Assembly (NCBI GenBank): GCA_003342895.1 | Contig: PTFA01000495.1 | Span: 62,001-126,000, forward strand | Direction: 5' to 3' | Source of the DNA: Casuarius casuarius | Taxonomy: Eukaryota > Chordata > Aves > Casuariiformes > Casuariidae | DNA: 64,000 nt | Part shown: positions 7,422 to 18,596 of the stretch, one piece after another | How positions within the stretch are numbered: the stretch's first letter is position 1 | Layout of the letters: each line of letters begins with the position of its first letter | Notes under the pieces: model-generated | Databases searched by the model: none | The model's input: the letters and a program-made list of their open reading frames with translations, nothing else | What the model was told of the DNA's origin: nothing | Position numbers and translations under genes: made by a program

Positions 7422-10189
7422 GTATGAAACCTAGGACTAGGTCGTGAAGTCTGTGGAAGCAGGGAAAAATACCCCCAAAACTTCCCTCCTTGGGGTGGGA
7501 GGAGTCTTTAGTCAAAACAAGAAAAAACTTGCCAAATCCTTGCCTGGCCCTGCGTGTGTTTTTGAGCATAACGCATGGAAATGTTGTAGTTCAGATTTTG
7601 TTTTTAAGGTGGTGTCTTGTCAATTGATACAGGTGGTGGCTTCCAACAAAGCAGGCTGGTGTGTTGAATAACTTCATTACAGGCTTCTGAACAACAGTGG
7701 AATGACTTCCAACCTGGACTGTGAAAGGTTAGGGAAATGGGAATTGCTGCTGTATCACTACTACCCTGTGACTCATGATTTGATAATATCAGCTACAAAA
7801 AATATCTGGAAATGTGATTCATGCTTTTGGGGAGGCTAGAATAGGGCAGGCTGTAATATTTACAGCTAGTAGCATCTTCTCCTTCATGATGAGAAATAGC
7901 TGTATGCTTGCACGTCTTGAAAGCAGGCGTTTTCCACATAGAAATGCTAATGGCTCTAATCTGTTGTATATGCATGATGTTTAATAACTGTACAGGGAAT
8001 ACGGCTCCAGTCTGAGATGAGAAGGCCCCAGACATGCGTGGAAGAAAATTGGGTCTGAGGCTTCTTCCGTTTAGAGTTTGAGAATATTTATGGTGTCTGA
8101 TTAAATTGTGGCTGCAGTCATTTTCTGTTTTCCTTAGTCGGTGTTCTGGGATGTAAAGCACAAAGGGGCTCTCAGGAACTTTCAGATTTGAGCATTATGC
8201 TGCAGAATGCTGCATGTTCAGAATTTCATGGCTCTTTGGGTTAGGGATGTGTTGTGGACTTTAAGCATTAGGCAGAGTTGTGCCATGTTCAAATCCCTCA
8301 CCCTCCCCTAGAATTAGCGTTTGCTCCTCCTGCAAGGACCTTCCCCTGCTGATCTCTGTTCAGTGTTTTGTACTGGATTGTAAGCACCCTTGTGGGTTTG
8401 GGGGGGGTTGGGTTTTTTTTCCCCTGTTTAAGTTATCTTGTCCTCTCACGCATTTGCCTAGCATACTGCCATTCTGTCTCCTTTGAGAGATAGATCCTAG
8501 TACCAATGTCCTAATATTTCCTGAGTTTTTGGGAAGGGTTTTGATAAGGGGAAGGTGAGAGTACAGCAACTGAGTCAGTAGGGTGAAGGGTGCAGGCTCA
8601 CTTTTTTCCCTTCTCTTGTTAAGCTTCTTCCTATCAGGTAAGACATCTCTAGGGTGCCAAGCTTCTGCAGGCTCTGTGTTTTGTTTTGTTTTTAACAATG
8701 AATTACAGTGCTCTGTTTTTCTCTCCCCTACTGAGACTTGTTTGATATCTCTGAAATTTGTATACTGTAAACACTAATTGTTCTCTTTCCAACTTTACCT
8801 GGAGTTCAATATTCTGAAACGTACTACTGTTGACATCTTGCTCATTTAAGGGCTGTGTGCGTTTGCGACGTGCATGCTGGATGAGTGCCTGTGTGAGAAG
8901 CTGACATGAATCCCCCGGTGTGGAACTGGAGTTAAGCCACTGGAACCCAGCAGGGCTTTGCTGACATCAGGGACTTTTGCTTTGGAGCAGTTTTGCAGGA
9001 GATGCTCAAAACGCAGAGTTCCAGCGCTGGCAAATGCGGCGTGCTTAAAAGCCTTGATTTTTTTTCTCTCAAGGATTCTCACAAAACCTAGATTTGACTT
9101 TTCCTGTAGATTGCCAACAATTACATGGTAATACCTGTTTTGAGAACTTCACTTGACCTGGGGTGGAGGGAGAAGGACAGAGTTTGGAAACCCGTACTTC
9201 CACCTGATTTTTAAGAAGGTATGGCACTGTGGGACAGAAAATCACCAGGAGTGAACAAATGCATGGGGATACCAGGAACTTCTGGTGTTGTAATGATTGA
9301 TTGCCCCTCCCTTAACCAGATCTAATAAGCAGCAGCTGAGGTATTACACGCTGTTAGGGCTGTATTCTAGTTTCTCTGGCTAGAGCTTGCTGCTCTGCAT
9401 CGTTACGTGTGTAAGATGTGGTGTTTGTGAATGATAAGGAGCTGTCTTTTTCTGTTTTCCTGTATTTCTTTCTGATAAGGGGGTTCACTACCCGGATTGT
9501 GCCCATGGTGAAACTTCTTTGCATGCCTGACCTCTCTGAGCTTACTTCCAAACCATAGCATTTTCACATCTTGTCTGCTCAACCTGTATAGGCCTATCAC
9601 TCTTACCAGTTCTGGGGCAAATGTTTCCCTCCTGTCTGCCGAATTTCACTACGTTGAAGCAGAATAGCAGAGATGCTGATAACACTTCTTCCTTTCCCTG
9701 CCACCTTTGGCTCTGAGAGGGTTTGTGTGGGCAAGTGTTGCTGGACTCCAGAGCTTGCTTGTGGGAAAGCAAGAAAACAATTTACAGTGAAGTGCAGAAT
9801 GTTGTCCTAGATACCTTTCAGTGTTGTGGATGACTTTTGGATGTGAGTGTATTTGCAGCGGGAGAATGTTTTGCTGTGGGACGGTGCTCTGAGTAGAGAA
9901 GTTAGCCAGCACAGCTAATTGTGCTCTTGTAGGCATTGCTTACACCAGAGTAAGAGGACTTATTTTGGGACAACCAGCTCACACAGCTGAGGCTTAGGGT
10001 TTGCTTATCTCTTGAATTTCACTCATGACCACTCTAAGAGCTTCTCCTGCTTCATCCCCTGTTGTCTCAGGAATTTCCAGTCCACCTAGGCATTAATATT
10101 TTTGCCTCTGCAGACTAGAATCAATGATAGAGAAGCTGTTTTGCCATGAAACCGATCCTCCAGTGGGGGGAAAAAAGCTTCTGCTTTCT
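7422..10189 (+). other. Intron-like sequence, no gene seen
   Basis: T- and G-rich on the plus strand, for example 29 T to 10 A in 9421-9480. That fits an intron of a plus-strand gene. I see only short chance reading frames and no recognisable repeat. Confidence 0.5.
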
Positions 10190-10395
10190 TATGGTGCTCC
10201 AGATACAGTCTCACAAGTGCTAGCAGAGGGGAATAATCACTTCCCTTGACTTGCTGGCTGCACTCCTGCTAATACAGTCCAGTACCTGGTTGGCTGCCTT
10301 TTCCACAGGGCACGTTGCTGACTCACAGTCAAGTTATTGTCGAGCAGGACACCCAGGTCTTTTTTTTCCAAAGTCGCTCCTCAGCCGGTTCTTTC
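10190..10395 (-). mobile_element. CR1 LINE fragment, inverted and 5'-truncated
   Basis: The plus strand matches the reverse complement of the 3' part of CR1. Recognisable phrases are CTGGCTGCACTCCTGCTAAT, GGGCACGTTGCTGACTCAC and CAGGACACCCAGGTC. These correspond to the last part of the reverse transcriptase ORF, so the element points left. It is diverged and lacks the 3'-terminal short repeat, so it is an old dead copy. CR1 is the main LINE of birds and other reptiles and supports the taxonomic call. Boundaries are approximate. Confidence 0.85.
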
Positions 10396-13300
10396 TGTGT
10401 TGTCTTGTTTACAAGATGGGGATTCTATGAGCAGTTCTTGGAACAGACACTGAAGGATCCAAAATCCGAAGAATGAGATAGTCTGCCTGATGCTGAAATG
10501 GCTTTCATGGCTCCGCCCTCGATCCTTCCACAGGACTTGGTGCCAGGGATGCTTGGTGTTAAAGTCAAGTACGAGTGTCAGGTGTGAGGCAGTTTCTCCC
10601 CAAGCTTTCTTGAGGGGGGAAAGGACACAGGGCTTTGCATGGTACTATAGCAGATCTGGGACTGTTTTTTTCGTTTCTTCTTAAAATACAACTTTAAACA
10701 CAGTATTGGGCAACAACAGCTTGGCTGTGACCAGGGCTCCTGCTTGTCCTTCATTCTTAAGTACTTTGCTGTAGTTTTGAAATGTTTCATTAAGTTAATG
10801 GTGTATCTGCCGTGTCAGGGGCATATCATCATTAGAAATAACTGCTGTGGAGGATAGAGTGTGTAATTAATGCCAGAGCAATTTCCATTGGCTCAATCAC
10901 TCTCTGCAGGACCTGACAAACTGAATGATATCAACTGGGGTAACAAATACGAATGCCACAGAAAATTAATATGCTACCTGCTGAGTAGCAGCAAAAATAA
11001 TTCATCTCATTGGGGGAAAGGAAAAATCAGAAAGAAGGGAACGGGACTAGCTTCCAGTCCTGACCCTTTGGACCTGTTGGAGTCTGTGATAGGTGCAGCA
11101 CAAAGGAAAAGGCACGAGGCAGACAGAAGCTGGCAGGCGAGGGATAGAGCAGAATGGAAGGCCAGGTGCAGCAACCACTGTTCGAATGCAGAGTACCTCT
11201 GCCCTAGAGAAGCTCCGCCTTCGGATTAGAGAGGCAAGTGTGGAAGTGAGGGCATAACATGCAAGTGGAATGGAGTGGCGGTCAAAATTCTTTTGGTGCT
11301 GTGACTTCTCTCCCTGCTGTGTTGTGGAAGCTGAGGGTCTGCAGCGTGCGTAGGGCCCATCTGTGTTTGTCACTGTTGATGCACCTCGCGGGCTTTGTTG
11401 GGTGAGGAGCAGCACAGGCTGGTGACAGCATTGCCTGTGGATGTGCTGTTGTGCAGGAGTGGCTGTGGCAGGCACCGTTCTGAAAGACCTAGTCCGTGAC
11501 ACTGGCTTGGTGTAGGCTTCTGCTAAGTGACCTGACTTGGCTGCTGTCTTGCGTTCCTGAGCATCCGGTGTCACATGTGACCAGATAGTCCCCATCATCA
11601 AACTGCTGAGTGCTTCGCTGTTGTCCGGGAGTACTAAAACATGTCATAGTTGCAGGGATGCTGGAGCCAGGATGAGAACTGGGATCCTTCAGGCGAAGCG
11701 TTGGGCTTGGGTCGAGTGCCTTGTGAAGCAGGGGATGTGATTCAACACCGGAAATGAAGGAAGGGTGTTTTGAAAAACAAACTCTGCCTTTGTAGCTAGT
11801 ACTTCTATTTCAAAAGGAGATAAAAGTGCTCAGCTTTTCCAGACTGTTACAAAACCTAATGTGGAAGCCTAGGTACTTTGTACAGGGAGTGATCTGAGGC
11901 ACTTTGTTCTGAATGTGTTTCTAGCTTCCCGGAATTGCAATACCTGTGATTAGCTCTGATCCTGTTTTCTGCCCTACAGAAGAAGCTCCTGAATCTTACA
12001 GCGCTTATTCGACACCTGAAAGGAAAAGCTTTTCTTGAGAAATAGACTCCTGTTTTTGTTAGGGGGTGGGGGGAGAAGAGACCTTTTTGACCTGTAGAGT
12101 GAGTGTGCGGAGGGGGGGGCCATCATTAAACGCTATGTGGAGAAGAAATCGTGCTGAAGAACACTGTTACTTCCGAGTAGGAAGTTAAGAATTCTGTAGT
12201 ATGCTCCGTACCTCTCAGCAGTCTGATGTGACAAGTTTTGTTTAATTCTAGTTGTGTGCTGTTGCCAACAAGTTGATAGTTAAACTGTTAGTATAACTGA
12301 AGAGAATGATGTTGGCTCCACTGGATGTGCTGTTTTTCTTTATTTCAGGTTGGCTTCAAAGAGAAGTGTTGTGCTGTGTTTGCAGTTGAGTGTCTGCATG
12401 TTTTCTGAATACTGAGCCCTTATGTAGCATTTGATCTTCTAATGAAAAGACTGAATTACATTCAGATGTGGAACATGATAGCCAATCTGAGTTGATATGA
12501 TGCTAGTCTCTGCTGCCACATGCCCCCTTTAAATACTGACTTCATGTTGCTTACACCAAAACTGACAAGGGGATGATAGAGGGGAAGCGTATTTTCCACC
12601 CCAAAAATTACAAGATTTTGTTATCTGAGGGAACCCAGTTGGTGACACTAGTGAATGACAGTGCTGACACTAGTTCAGTGTCACATTCTTTGACTTCTAT
12701 TCAAGGGTTTCATTACACAAGTAATAAAAGTCAACAGCAGAGAGCTCACTGTGAACAGAATTTTTAGTGACCCAATTTAAAGACAATCGGGAAAATCCCT
12801 TCTCTTTTAAAGCACCTGCCTTTTATCCTGAGAGTAAGGAACATAGAACAGACCTTTTGTGGATACCACTCTTCTTGGGAAACAGCTGATGGTTGTTTCT
12901 AAGGCACAAGAAACTGAAGAGGTAAGCAGGGCAGAGAAAATCTGCATGGGTTGCAAGGAGAGGGGGAAGAAATGGCATGCTCTCATGTAATTAGAGGCAT
13001 GTGATAATATGCAGCAGACATGGCTGTTGTGGAAATACGAAGTGCTCATATCAGAAAAGAACTGAGCTGCGTGCCCTGGAGGAGAAAAAGCCCACACCGA
13101 TGGTAGAGTTCTGATCAGGACCAAGACGCGTGTAAACTGCTGTGCCTGAGACCAGGAGAAAGGCAAGGAAGGATGCTTAAAGGAAGATGGAATGTTATGG
13201 GGGGGCTGCAGTGGGCCACTTGCTATTATATCCAGGTGTCTTAATATTTTTAAGTACTTTATTTTGCTGTTTGACACAATGGGTAGCTCATCGCTTCATG

Positions 13301-15061
13301 TATATAGGTACTCAGACACCAATTCAGAGTGCTGCTGCCAAAGCCAAAAATAGAATGGATCTTCTGAGTTGCAACTTCTTCCAGAAAGTATAGGCTAAAG
13401 GGCTTTTCTGGGCCTGCTGTGCCCTTTGCACAGGTCTGAATGTTGAGGTCTTCATACACAACCATTTAGTGAATATTCCCGAGATGCCTAATGCTGTGAG
13501 TACCAGCTCTACCTTCTTGACTTTTCCTATTTTGCAGGCTCTTCTCAAGCAAAGCCCAGTAGATCTGTGCTCATGTCAGATGTTGCGTTAAGGCACTAAA
13601 ACTAGGTGAAGGACTTGTGGCCTGTGGGAGAGAGCCTTTATGTGTATTTGGCACTGCCAGGCCGGCGAGCTCAGTGGGTCTGCCACCAAGGTGACTTAGA
13701 GCTTGCATCCTTTACAAATGCTGTCTGTTATGAGAAGATCTTAGCTCAAGGGATCGGATAGCTGCACGTCTCTGAGCATGCACACCTAGCATGGGTTTTC
13801 TTGATATATGCCTGATGCTTGCCGGTTATCCTAAGGGAAAATAATGGTCTCCTTATCCATCTCAGTACCTCGGCAGTCGCTCTTCTGTGCGAATGGGCTG
13901 GAAGTCCGTGAATGGTCTCCTTTGTGCCAGGTAGTCACTGAACTAAAAATATACAGAAACCGCATAGACAGAAGGTCTCCTGGGGTACCAGAACATGGGC
14001 TTGCGCAGGGTATGCAGAGACCCGGCTTTCAGCTCCCAGCAGATGGCACTGCGCTGTAGATGCTGACCAGAACATCTGCTTGCTAATATCTGCATTACTG
14101 GCTGTGTGCAGAGACGTTTCTGAAAAACCTAAAAAATATATCCCTGGCTGTGATATGGAGGGCATGCGACCTCTTCTCGGGGCAGATCTGAAAGGGCCCC
14201 GCATGTGTGTGATGCATCTTTGGTTGCAGAAATGGAAACATCAGCTGGTTTTGCTTCCTCTGGTTAATAGTACCTGAATTGGCGATCAGTCTCTAGACAG
14301 AAGACAGCTTGCTGCTGTGCGTAGCTCATCATGGTACAAGGTTGCTTGACCAGCAGTGGGGCTGCGCTTGGACTGGAGCTACTGGGTGATATGTACCCCA
14401 GCTGTGAAAGAAAGCTGGACCAGAAAAGCTATTGAGACACATTACTGAACTGCCCTGGGGCAAACCTGTATGTCCCATGCTAGAGTACGGGATCAGCGTG
14501 GTCAGTGTCAGCCAGGTGCATGCATGTTCCGGTACGATCCAAGGGCTTGTTGCAGTACTGGTTTACAGCTCATACCTGAAACTCCCTGGACAGCAGCAGT
14601 TTACCAAAACTGGGATGTGTGACTCTGATGTACCTTCAGATTCAGCTCTAGGCTAATGCCTGTCAGAGTGGTTTCTATCCAATGGCAATTCATACACAAA
14701 TAAATAAATGGGAGCTAGAGTATTAGTGATGATTCATCTATAATGTAATTGTATAGATAGGCTGCATAACTAGCCATTTCTATGGCTAGTTATGGCTGTG
14801 TTTGTGAATGTCATAGAGAATGTGGTTTGTCAGATCAACTTGTTTCAGCTTCTGGTAGTGTATGCAGCAGGCTTCTGCCCTGCTGTTAGTCTTTGGCCTC
14901 ACTCTCTTAATTCAAAGAGCTAATCTCTGAATGAGGCTCTTTCTAGGGCTGTGTAGATGGAAGTGCACAGCAAGAAAGGGCATCCTCTAATCTGATTTCT
15001 GAAGCATATTGGAAGGTGTTGCTCTGTTATTGATGCTATGGGCCCTTGTGTCTGCCTTTAG
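10396..15061 (+). other. Intron-like sequence, no supported gene
   Basis: Mostly T/G-rich with a G-run cluster near 12060-12120. At 12877-12912 there is an acceptor-like AACAG and a donor GAAGAG followed by GTAAGC, but the pyrimidine tract is poor. No homology is recognised, and nothing else stands out. Confidence 0.45.
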
Positions 15062-15216
15062 CGGTCTGCCAGTTGCTCAGTAAGAACTTCAGCAGAACGT
15101 TCGAGCAGCTGATTTCTGTTTGGCCGCAATGTAACTGCCTGAATTCTGAGGTTAAAGTGAGTGCATGTCAAATCCAGGACCTTGGCAGCACAAACATCTG
15201 TGCGATAAGCTTCCAG
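15062..15216 (+). CDS. Candidate internal exon, 155 nt, unrecognised
   Basis: A strong acceptor (CTTGTGTCTGCCTTTAG) precedes 155 bases that are open in one frame (two bases then 51 codons) up to the donor TTCCAG followed by GTAGGA. The peptide includes VCQLLSKNFSRTFEQLISVW and later SEVKVSACQIQDLG. A second donor-like GTGAGT lies inside. Composition is neither repetitive nor low-complexity. I know no family with this sequence. It could be a real exon, a non-coding exon or chance. Confidence 0.2.
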
Positions 15217-18200
15217 GTAGGAAAAATGCCAATGGGAGAAAACTGAAGCAACTTCTAGACACAATAGAGTGCAAATGTGAAAATATAACTTATGAATTAG
15301 ACAGACAAACTGCTGTCCAAGTACAGCTTATAGCTCCTGATACTTTTTTTTTTTTTTTTAATATGTTTGAGCCCTACAGCCTGAGAAGCAATCCTTTCTG
15401 ACCTTAGCCGATGACCTTTTTGTAAGGTACGCAGCCAACCTTTCCATTGAATCTGAAATAGCTTTTGGTGGTGTCTTGACTTTTAAGATAATGGTAACAT
15501 ATCAAAGTTAAACAGTAGCTCTGAGGTGCTCCAGTTGTTTTTGGAGCCTAGCTTTGTCCCTTACATCACTTAGCTGCCATGAACTTAACAGTGATTGTTC
15601 CAGCCCAGCTATCCAGGTGTTTTGGAACTGTTGTGGTCAAAGCTTTGTTTTATGGATGCTGTCTGAACAGAGTGCAGCCAGCTATTTCATTCCTTCAGTT
15701 GTGTGTTGTCATGCAATAAGATCAAGAAAATATGCATCTGTTAAATGCCTCCAGGCTACAAGCATTGAAATTGGAAAAACCTGCATTTCTCAACACCAGG
15801 GTAGGAAAGCTGTAATCTGCATTTATTTGCATCAGTGATGACTTCAAAATTAGGCGCAGTTATTTGAGTCGGTTTTTCCGAAGGGGAGAGAGCAGACTGC
15901 AGAATTGTGATTGTGGTTATATATAATAGATCCGGGGGATTACTCCTCACAGAAGGTGCTTTACTACGCAGAAGGAAGGTAGAACAGAATTCTTAAAAGC
16001 CTCGCGTATCCTTGTTCGGTCCAAAATATTTCATTGGCATCAATATGGGAAAGGTATCCAAGTTAAAACCTTATATCTTTGCCCACTTGGATCATGGAAA
16101 AGGGGCAAATGTGGAAAGGGGCAGATCAGATTCTTCAGCCTAAAAAAACAATCGTTCTGATTAGGGAACAATTATGCAAAGTATTCTTGCTGTAATACTC
16201 GGGGCAAAATAGAACTCCTGCTGCAGAGACTCGGGGAGAGAAAAGCACATTAGCCTTCTCACTATGAAAAGGAAAATTCCGCAGTCCAGAATACCTACAC
16301 TGAAAACAAAACTTTTTTCCTCAAGGCTTTTGAGTGGGTGTAAGTGGCTTCCATTTTTCAGATGCCTTATTTCAATAGCTGGTTGCATCTGACCTTCGGA
16401 GGCACAATTCTGAAGCACAGCAATAGAAGTATATTCATGCATTTAATCCTCAAGACTAAACATATGACGTGAGCTGGTTAAAACTCTGTTCTGTGTCCAT
16501 AAAATAAAGCAAGAAGGAATTATACGGCCACTTCTAGGGATAAAAGACTTTCCCCTACAATGTAAGGGGATATGTGCTTTCATAGCCGAGTTGACAAGAA
16601 GGACCACTGGCACCTCACAACTTACTTTCATGTCATCTGTCTAGACTGAACAGCTAGGTCTGAGTAATAGGTTTAACTTGTCTCCTCAGCTTCCACTTTC
16701 CATCACAGTGAACTGTCACTGTGATAACCAATTGTCTGGTAACTTTTTGAAGCTCAGAAAGAAGAGCTTGCAAGTCTTTTCCGTGCATTACTGTATTTCA
16801 CCACTTGTTGCCATGCCTTCAGGACTGTCTCCTTGAGCTAACAACAGCCTAAGAATAGCTTTTTGGAAATGCATTGTGACACTTCTCTAGAGATGGCTAG
16901 ATATCATATCTATGTTCTTGCACTGTATGAATCACACTAGATCAGAGCACTGTTCTCAGGCAGCCTTTAAATGTTACGGGCTTGCATGCCAAAATGAGCG
17001 TCTAAGGGTTTTTCTAAGACGCCTGCCCACATAGTAATCTTGTCATCTGTCCTTTAGCTTAATCCCTTTTGTTTCTGGTTAATGTGTCTCTAACTTGATT
17101 CCTGGGATCTTTACGCTATATTACAGAGACAGAGTGATGTTTGAAGAATCTGTTGCCAAGCATTCTTTGCTCTTCTTTTTGCTTTGGTGGTTGTATATAA
17201 ATACTAAGAGGTTGAGAAATACCTCTTGTTGGTCCTCTGAGTGTCTGCTTTCCAGCCACATCCTTGTCTCCTGGCCGCATGACGTCATCTCAGTTAAAGT
17301 GAAGCCTCTTTGCTTTCAGGTGGGAGGACTCCACTGCTGACCCCGATGTTTTCCTTCGTCCTAGAGGGAGACAGGTATTGGTATGTTGCTAGTTGAGCAT
17401 GTCACTTCTACACGCAGCTTTTCTGTTAAGTGAGGGTGTGCCTTTGCTCTTACAGATGTTGGCCGTTTTCAGCTCAGTCTAATAATTCATCTGGTCTGAT
17501 GGTTCAGATGAGTCTCTTCTCTAGCAAACGTAATCTTTTTCATTGTTGTCTTCCCAGGCCAATAATTCCCCACCATAGTAAAGTGCTACGTCTTTTGCTG
17601 GGATTGATAGACCATGTATGTTGCTGGACCCTTCATGTGGCATGTTATGCATCATCTGCCAGGAACAGGATTGTATTTTTGGGAAGGGTTCTCTATATAC
17701 TGGAAGAAATAACCAGATGATTATGCAAGCCATCATAAAAGATGCTACTGTGATACCTTCTGTGGAGGATCTGGGGTTATTTTGCAGCTAGCTAATGGAG
17801 CCTTGCTGCTTGTGCTGAGGTTAGTACTTTCTATACTGAGAAGTAAATGTGGGTCACAGAAGAAGACTTAACATGGACAGGCATGGAATCCAGGGATGCT
17901 CCCTCTGGCAACCCTGTGATCAAACTGATGTCCGCGTTGTGTACAGGGGCAGAGCAAGTTTGGAACAGATTCACTGTAGTCTTTGCTGCTCTTCTCCCCC
18001 GGAGCATGAGGAACCTGTACGTGTGGCAGCAAAATGTACCTGCTTCAGGCTTAAAACTGCTCCTGTTGATACAGGGTTAGCAGAAAATGTGTTCCTTTGT
18101 TCACAGTCTCCTGAACTTGTTCTCTTCCCCTTTGGTGAGTCATTTCCCTTGAAACTGACTTCTGCTGGGGAGCAGTTTCTAGACCCAGCCAGATGCCTGC

Positions 18201-18540
18201 TATCAAGCTTCCACTCAACTCTCAGAGGGTCCCCAAGAGCTGCTGAAGCAAGGCCTTCCAGAAATCATGCCGGCCCTTCAGGTTGCACTGGGGTATTTTC
18301 TTTCAAAATGCTCCTCTACTTGTCTGCATTACTTTCGGAGGCCTCCTCAGCCGCTGAAGCTAAATTAACGGATCTGTGAAACTAACTGAAGTTAAACGGT
18401 CTCCCCTGGCTTCTTAGCAAGGAGCAGCACGATATTAGCTAACATCCAGTCTTTGAAGATTTCCTGTAAATGAAATGATCCAAAGTTTAAACCAGGCTGC
18501 ACTCACTGAAGCATTTTCTGACTTTTTCTTTCCTGGGCAG
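15217..18540. other. Intron-like, with a local switch to A/C-rich plus strand
   Basis: Between about 15.84 and 16.64 kb the plus strand becomes A- and C-rich, against the trend of the surrounding DNA. On the minus strand two frames there (16443-16631 and 16161-16442) are in the same register and divided by a single TAA. No homology is recognised. The remainder is plain intron-like sequence. Confidence 0.4.
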
Positions 18541-18596
18541 CACTCTGTATGTGTTCCTGAAGAGGTTTTAGGACTGTGTGGAGCTCTGCAGGGCAG
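18541..18596 (+). CDS. Candidate 56-nt exon, unrecognised
   Basis: The acceptor is textbook: GACTTTTTCTTTCCTGGGCAG ends at 18540. The following bases are open in phase 0 (HSVCVPEEVLGLCGALQG plus two bases) to the donor GGGCAG followed by GTGGGT. The donor is weaker than the acceptor. No homology is known to me, so the evidence is the splice signals alone. Confidence 0.2.

Noticed and set aside
12807..13277. 156-codon minus-strand frame
   Set aside because: No domain, no splice context, and it opposes the inferred transcription direction.
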